From NCBI RefSeq assembly GCF_905475345.1, contig NC_066600.1, forward strand, positions 4,537,501-4,601,500: a DNA stretch of 64,000 nucleotides, given 5' to 3'. Position numbers and translations under genes: made by a program. Of this stretch, positions 58,150 through 64,000 are shown in pieces. Position 1 is the stretch's first letter. Each line of letters begins with the position of its first letter. This DNA is from Vespula vulgaris. Its lineage: Eukaryota; Arthropoda; Insecta; Hymenoptera; Vespidae. Under the pieces are notes generated by a model, which was not told where the DNA came from, did not search any database, and worked only from the letters and a program-made list of their open reading frames with translations.

Positions 58150-58640
58150 GTGTAATATATTAAATTTGGCCAATAAGTAAAATTTTGCATAACTTTATTA
58201 ATTGTACTTTATATATAATTACTTGCTATAAAATTTGTATTGAAAGAAAAAAAAAGAAATTTTGTATTTTACATCTAAATATATAACACATACTAGTGTA
58301 TTTTATGTCGAAAAAAAATGTTTGATATCTTATATCTAAATAAATAACATTATGTATATTTTTATTTGATAGTGTCTGATATCTTATATCTTCTAATCTT
58401 ATATCTTATAAATATAAATAAATAACACTATATCTTTTTATTGAAAATTTTTAATATCTTATATCTAAATAAAGAGAAAGAATATATCTAAATAAAAATC
58501 AATGTTATATCTTAGTACCGTTTATTGCAGTAATACTTTTATTGTAGTAATAAAAATGTTTTAGTATTTTATATCTAAATAAATAACAATAGTATTTTTT
58601 CTATTGACAAATTCCGATATTACTTATTGGCCGATATATT
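58150..58640. repeat. Minisatellite with TATCTAAATAAATAACA units
   Basis: The phrase TTTTATATCTAAATA.ATAACA recurs near 58265, 58330, 58415 (degenerate), 58460 and 58568, at intervals of roughly 60-110 bases. A single further copy (TATTTTATATCTAAATAAATAACATTG) lies at about 51500, so the unit is also dispersed. Confidence 0.8.
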
Positions 58641-58699
58641 TGAAAGAAATTTGTTTACAATTGTTTGTTAATATTTAAGAATTTTCAAAAATTATTTAT

Positions 58700-60430
58700 C
58701 GTTAGACAAATTAACGATTTTGAAATATCTTTTAATAACGATTTAACTTTTCATATCGATTGATATGTATAAATTATAAAAAACTTTATTCTGAATAAAA
58801 GAAAATTATATTGGCACAAAGTTATCTAATTAAAAAATAATAAAAATGATAAAATAATCAATAAAAATATTTATTCACATAGAATTTAATTTTAACTTAA
58901 TTTATGAATTATTACTTAAGAGAAATTAAAAAAAAATCAATAACAATAAAATGAAAATATAATTATAATAAAATTAATAAAGAAAAAAAGAAACATTTAT
59001 ATACGTACAAACACATATTATAACGAATTATATAATGTAATAAAAAATCTATAGATAAAATAATTACTCCTCCGATAGTAATTGTAAAAATTAAAAATTA
59101 ATATGGCTAGAAAAATTATGGAATAATTAAAATTTATAATAAAATTATAAATTATACTTAAAAATAACAGAAATTAAAATGGACGATATTAAAGGTCAAA
59201 CCACATAAACATCAAAGTACTTTTGTTACGATAAGTGTGCCAACAAATTAAAAAAGAAAGGGGAAAAAAAAAAGAAATAAACACCAAAAAATATACGCAG
59301 AATGAAAAAAATCCTATCATTATTTAAAGTCAGTCGATAATAAATGTAATTTACTAAGATCAATGTTGTAGTTATATCTGATTATTTTAATTTTAAATTC
59401 TACGAAGAAAATCGTACGTTACGAGAATCAATAAATAAATATCGTTTCACCTCAAATACCAAGCCCGAAGCATTCTTCGCACTTTTATTTCAAGAAATAG
59501 ATCTCCTTCGGCTATTCATATTTATTCCTCTTTCACGATTCCTTCACCTGAGGTATCAACGTTTTCGGGTTTATCGCTCATCAGAGGTCAACTATTTTTA
59601 CTAGCGAGATAGAAATCCTTGATCTCAAGCTTAAAAAAAAGTAAGAGAATAGTAAAAAAAAAAAAAAAAAGGAAGAAAAAGAGAGAGAGAAAAGAAAAAG
59701 ACATTGTTTAATCGAATTAAATCATTAATTTCAGGTAGATATCGAAAAAGGATTTCTTAAATCTTAAATAAAATCATTATGGATCTTTAAATTGCATATT
59801 AAAAATTTAAATACGTATGCTCTTAACCACATTGTGTAAACTCTAATTGAATTAATTGATTTGATATTGATAAAAAAATCAAATTTACATGTGAACAATT
59901 CACGAGCAATTTCGATTCTTCGTCCCGATCTTCGGTATCAAAATATCGACCACCCGAAAAATTAACAAAATTTATAATAAATCGTATATTACGCGCGTAA
60001 ATAATTTAAACTTTATGAATACATGTAAAATAATAACGTTAATCCAAAACGGATAAGTTTTTATCAGGCCAATCAAATATAACGTAAGTATTAGGACTCG
60101 AATGTGTAAACTTAAAGATATATTTTTATGTATCTTGAAGTTTTATTGAAGTTATGCGCACGTGTATGCGCGTGTGTGTTATGTGCACACACTCATAAAT
60201 GTTCATTCCCCATTTCTCTTCTTATCAGAAACTTCAAGTTTCAAAATGGCGTACATGTCAAATATTATATATTATATAATACTTAAGTACTCATAATACT
60301 TTTAAAAATCGGTCATTTTTTCGAAACATTATCAAATTTAAAATGATAAAAATTAGAAAAAAAAGAAAAAGAAAAAAGAAAATTCCTTGTACAAACTCAA
60401 ACACATACAAAACACGTGTAACTCGGCTTA
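58700..60430. other. AT-rich non-coding stretch, no exon seen
   Basis: Mostly unique AT-rich text with A-runs. A less AT-rich piece at 59440-59640 and a TG/CA tract (60155-60193, GTGTATGCGCGTGTGTGT) are the only breaks. Confidence 0.4.
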
Positions 60431-60459
60431 TGCATTAAAAATATTAAAAATATTAAAAA

Positions 60460-60690
60460 TATAAAAATATTTATTCCTTTTTTAAGAACAAGAAAATTTT
60501 TTAAGAGCATATTAACAAAGTAAATAAATTTGCAAGAATTACAACGATAAAACGAAACTCCCTTAATCATACGCAAATGTAGAAAACGAATGAAACATTC
60601 TTAATTTGTTTATTTAAAATATTTACCCTCTTTTTAAAAATAACACAGACTTTAAGAGTAAATTGACAAAGTTAAATTAATTTGTGTTTA
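60460..60690. repeat. Tandem duplication, two ~150-base units
   Basis: AATATTTATTCCTTTTTTAAGAACAAGAAAATTTTTTAAGAGCATATTAACAAAGTAAAT (60465) matches AATATTTACCCTCTTTTTAAAAATAACACAGACTTTAAGAGTAAATTGACAAAGTTAAAT (60618). Confidence 0.8.
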
Positions 60691-60819
60691 ATGACTGGGT
60701 CAGATTAAAAAACGTCAGTTTAGTTACTCGATCCGTATCGAAAAACAAACGTTACTTAGCTTTATGCTTTCCAGCTAACTTTTATTTATCAAAACGTGAG
60801 TCGATAGGGAATCTATCCT

Positions 60820-62307
60820 TCTCACTCTCTTGGCTACTATAAATCGACATTATTAATAGAGCAGTAACGTGTTCTAATGCTCTTTTCATCCCCCCCCCCC
60901 CTCTCTCTCTTTCTCTTTATCTACATTTCTTTTCATTCTTACCATCTTTCTATATCCATGTTAAATGTCATGATTTTCATAGAAATGAAAAATTTGAACA
61001 GATCTATTTTCTTTTCTCTCTCTATTTTTTTTTTTTAATTCTATTATTTAATGTTGCATCAACCACTTACATGAAACGACATAAGTGAAAGAACTTCTAA
61101 AATGTTGTTCTAATCTGTTGTAAAATTCTAATCTGTTGTTCTTTAAACAGTTTAATTATAAAATCTTATTAGTATTAAATCTTATTACAAAGATGAACAC
61201 ACTGATAATAAACAAAATTGTTACAAAATAGTAATAATTATCAAAGTTACGAAGCAATGTCGTTACTATCCTACTTTCTTTGCTGTTATAAATCAACATT
61301 ATTAATAAAGTGGTAACACGTTCCAATGCTCTTTTATTTTCCTTTCTTCTTTTCTTCCCCCTCCTCTTTCTTCTCTTTTTATCGCCATTCTTTTTACTTT
61401 CATTCTCATTCTTACCTTCCCTTACATCCGCGTTAAATGTCAAGATTTGTAAGAAATAGAAGAATTTTAAAGATCGTTTTCTTTTTTTCTCCTTCTTTTA
61501 AAAATTCTATCATTTAATATTGCACCAATCGTTTACATGGGGAAAAAAAAAGAAAAACTTCACAGTTTATTGTATTGTAAACAACATAATTCTAAAATCT
61601 TGTTAGTATTATATTTTATTAAAAATAAAGATAAACATATCAATCAAACAAAATTTTTACAACACAGGAATAATTATCACAATTACAAAACAATAATGTT
61701 ATTATCTTTCCCATTCTCTTGGCTACTATAGATCAATATTATTAATAAAGCAGTAATACGTTCTAATGCTCTTTTCTTATCTTCTCTCTCTCTCTCTCTC
61801 TTTCTCTCTCTCCCTAGCTCTGTCTCCCTCTCTCTATCTACATTTCTTTTTTTTACTTTCATTATCATTCTTACCATCCTCTATGTCCATACTAAATGTC
61901 AAGATTTTCGAAAAATAAAAGAATTTTAAACATCTTCCTCTTTACTTTTCTTTCTTTTTTTAATTCTATTATTTAACATCGCACCAATCGCATATGTGAG
62001 TTATCAACGACATATGAGAAACTTCATACAAATATAGTATAACGAACTTCATAGTTTGTTATAATTTGTTGCTCTTTAAACAATGTAATTCCAAAATCTT
62101 ATTAGTAGTATATCTTATTAGAAACAAAGAGAAACACATTAATAATAAACAAAATTGTTACAAAGTATGAATAATTAGGAAAGTTACAAAGTAATAATGT
62201 TACCGTTCTTCTCACTCCTTTAGCTACTATAGATCGATATTATTAATAGCACATCTAATGCGTTCTAATGCTCTTTTCCTATCTCTCTCTCCTTCTCTTC
62301 CTCGCTA

Positions 62308-62349
<42 letters not shown>

Positions 62350-62700
62350 CCTCTCTTCCTCTCTATCTCCATTTCTCTTTTTACCTTCATTATCATTCTT
62401 ACCATTCCTTATGTCCATATTAAATATTAAAATTTTCAAGAAATAAAAGAATTTTAAAGACCTTGTTTTTTCACTTTTCCTTTCTTCTTTTTAATTCTAT
62501 TATTTAACGTAGCACCGACCGTTTATACGGGTTAACGGCTTAATAGGAAAAGTTCACAAGTTATTGTACAATTTGTCCTGCTTTAAGTAGTATAATTCTA
62601 AAATCTTATTAGTACTATATCATATTAAAAACAAAGATAAACGTACTAGTGAAAAAAGAAAAAATTGTAACGAAACACGAACGATTATAAAACTTAAAAA
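60820..62700. repeat. Tandem array of four ~440-500-base units, each with a CT-rich tract
   Basis: GTTCTAATGCTCTTTTC (60871, 61320, 61760, 62262) is preceded each time by CT..TTGGCTACTATA.ATC.A.ATTATTAATA.AG and followed by a CT-rich microsatellite, TTTTTAC.TTCATT.TCATTCTTACC, ATGTCCAT.TTAAATGTCAAGATTTTC, AATTCTATTATTTAA..T.GCACCAA.CG, and AAATCTTATTAGTA.TATA.CTTATTA. Periods are 449, 440 and 502 bases. The CT tract differs in length and purity in every unit. Confidence 0.93.
60889..60920. repeat. Poly-C run joined to CT tract
   Basis: Twelve Cs followed by TCTCTCTC in the first unit of the surrounding array. The opposite strand has a G run. Confidence 0.9.
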
Positions 62701-62829
62701 ACATAATAATAATTATTGATCGAAAGGGAAGACGAACGATTGATTTTTGCAAATATCTAAAATCAGCTATCGTAACTAATTTATGAAGATTATTCAAAGT
62801 AATCAAATTCGAATGCACGTAGAGATTTT

Positions 62830-63245
62830 CCGTTAAACGTCGGATGAATCGATTGGAATTCGAGCAACGTTTGTTCGAAAATTGTTCGGAATTTGAACGT
62901 CAATCTTTCCGACGCAATAAACGAATAATAGATGAAAATACGTGATCACTTTGTTGGTCCTTTTAAACTGTATGATAATAATTTCGTAGTTAACATAATG
63001 ATGATCATTTGGGAATGGTGTAAACGATAGTCGTTTGGACGGACGGGATTTAGAGGAGTCATTATTTGCTCGGCGGACACATTTGTCAGACTCTAAAAGT
63101 CGCTCGTAGCACTGGCCGAAGTAGCAGTGAAATTACTAAAACTATATGGGCGAATCGCAATAAACTTGAGTAGCGTAGAGAGATCGTCTATTTTGACGTT
63201 GATCGTTTTCCCAAGCGAAATATCGTCTATGGTTAACAGATAAAA
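62830..63245. other. AT-poor non-repetitive island
   Basis: The longest repeat-free, GC-richer piece at the right end, with many CG dinucleotides (for example GGACGGACGGGATTTAGAGG near 63038 and GCTCGGCGGACAC near 63069). A 33-codon plus-strand frame at 62844-62945 starts MNRLEFEQRLFENCSEFERQ. No splice borders or known protein; possibly regulatory. Confidence 0.4.
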
Positions 63246-63600
63246 TTACAAAACAATATCCGTAAGTAATAACGTCGACAATTTTGTATTTCCCTTTCTA
63301 TAATCCAAAAAGGAATCTAACGAAAGAAACGAAATAGAATTCGCCGCTGAAGATTTAATGGAATTTATTCCGTGATAGAAATTGGAAAGAAAAAAAAAGA
63401 AAACGGAAAGAAGAAAAAATAAAACAGAAAAAAAAACAGATAATATAATAGATATGCAGATAGAAATGAAAAAGGAAACTTTAAAAGCTCTTATACGACG
63501 ATTAATCATCATCGTTGTTTGTCGTAATAAAACAAATTCTACGATAAATGAAGATAGTATCGAAGATAAATCGAGCAAATAATAATTCGCGCCGAGCAAA

Positions 63601-63730
63601 TTGTGTGTGTGTCTGTCTGTCTGTCTGTGTGTGTACTCATGTCGATAAAATTATTTTACTATATATATACATGCATGCATACATACACACGTACATACAT
63701 ACATACATACATAATATATATATATATATT
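63601..63730. repeat. GT / GTCT / CATA / TA compound microsatellite
   Basis: TGTGTGTG, four CTGT units, TATATATACATGCATGCATACATACA and CATACATACATAC, ending in a TA run. Confidence 0.92.
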
Positions 63731-63847
63731 CTTCAGATTATATCGAATATCTAAATGGAATTTTTACAAAGTTAGACTTTTGAAATTTATCGATCATCTT
63801 TTCTTTCGGAACAATGCAAGCACGTTTATGCTCGTGCCCTTTCCTCG

Positions 63848-63925
63848 CATACCATCGTCGCCACCATTACCACCATAACCACCACCATGACCACCATCAC
63901 CACCACTATCACCACCATCACCGAC
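63848..63925. repeat. CCACCA / CACCAT trinucleotide repeat
   Basis: Imperfect CCACCATNACCACC repeat. On the minus strand one frame is glycine-rich (GDGGDSGGDGGHGGGYGG) and open for about 45 codons without a start. hnRNP L proteins do have glycine-rich N termini, but the composition is explained by the microsatellite, so I do not call an exon. Confidence 0.85.
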
Positions 63926-64000
63926 ATATCTCTTTCAAAGTGCATACCCAAAGCATTTCGCTTTATAAAACATCGTGCACACGCTTTAACGGTTCTTTTT

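Noticed and set aside
62844..62945. 33-codon frame MNRLEFEQRLFENCSEFERQ...
   Set aside because: Short, unknown, with no start context or splice evidence; kept only as part of the island description.
63848..63990. Glycine-rich minus-strand frame that could be the hnRNP L N terminus
   Set aside because: No start codon, an upstream in-frame stop, no clear splice sites, and the glycine content follows from a CCACCA repeat.

Overview
The window looks like animal, almost certainly insect, nuclear DNA: very AT-rich, packed with di-, tri- and tetranucleotide microsatellites, and almost without coding sequence. I would guess a hymenopteran (wasp, bee or ant), but that rests only on base composition, repeat style and the protein fragment. 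It does not look bacterial or viral, and I see no tRNA, rRNA, CRISPR array or intact transposon gene.

The only gene I can name is on the minus strand: an hnRNP L-type RNA-binding protein, the orthologue of Drosophila smooth (sm). Three internal coding exons are visible, in transcription order 46624-46539, 46273-46177 and 32263-32200. Together they encode most of one RNA recognition motif (RRM2 by comparison with hnRNP L) and the start of the following linker. Their phases fit exactly. The first two are separated by a 265-base intron that has no usable GT-AG borders in frame. It instead has the hallmarks of a minor-spliceosome (U12-type) AT-AC intron: an ATATCCTT donor, a perfect TTCCTTAAC branch motif and an AC end. 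The second intron is about 13.9 kb. The exons for the start of RRM2, RRM1 and the N terminus, and those for RRM3, RRM4 and the C terminus, are not recognisable here and probably lie outside the window or in short exons I could not prove.

The rest (about 99.6%) reads as intron and flanking DNA. It is built largely from old tandem duplications, each of 2 to 6 diverged units of about 110 to 560 bases, often with a microsatellite inside every unit: 2.7-3.6 kb, 5.9-7.0 kb, 11.3-11.6 kb, 18.4-19.3 kb, 38.3-38.95 kb, 41.3-43.2 kb, 44.45-45.7 kb, 48.3-48.85 kb, 55.3-56.05 kb and 60.85-62.7 kb. There are also dispersed repeat families: a 1.2-1.5 kb element at 4.35-5.88 kb and 28.54-29.77 kb, and a roughly 280-base family at 14.0, 50.8 and 51.7 kb.

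A few AT-poor, non-repetitive islands (about 15.3-16.2, 22.8-23.0, 24.4-24.7, 31.5-31.7, 43.5-44.4, 49.05-49.4, 50.23-50.32, 57.3-57.5 and 62.8-63.2 kb) stand out. They are the best places to look for unproved exons, alternative promoters or enhancers. A few hold splice-site-like borders, and these are listed as candidates only.
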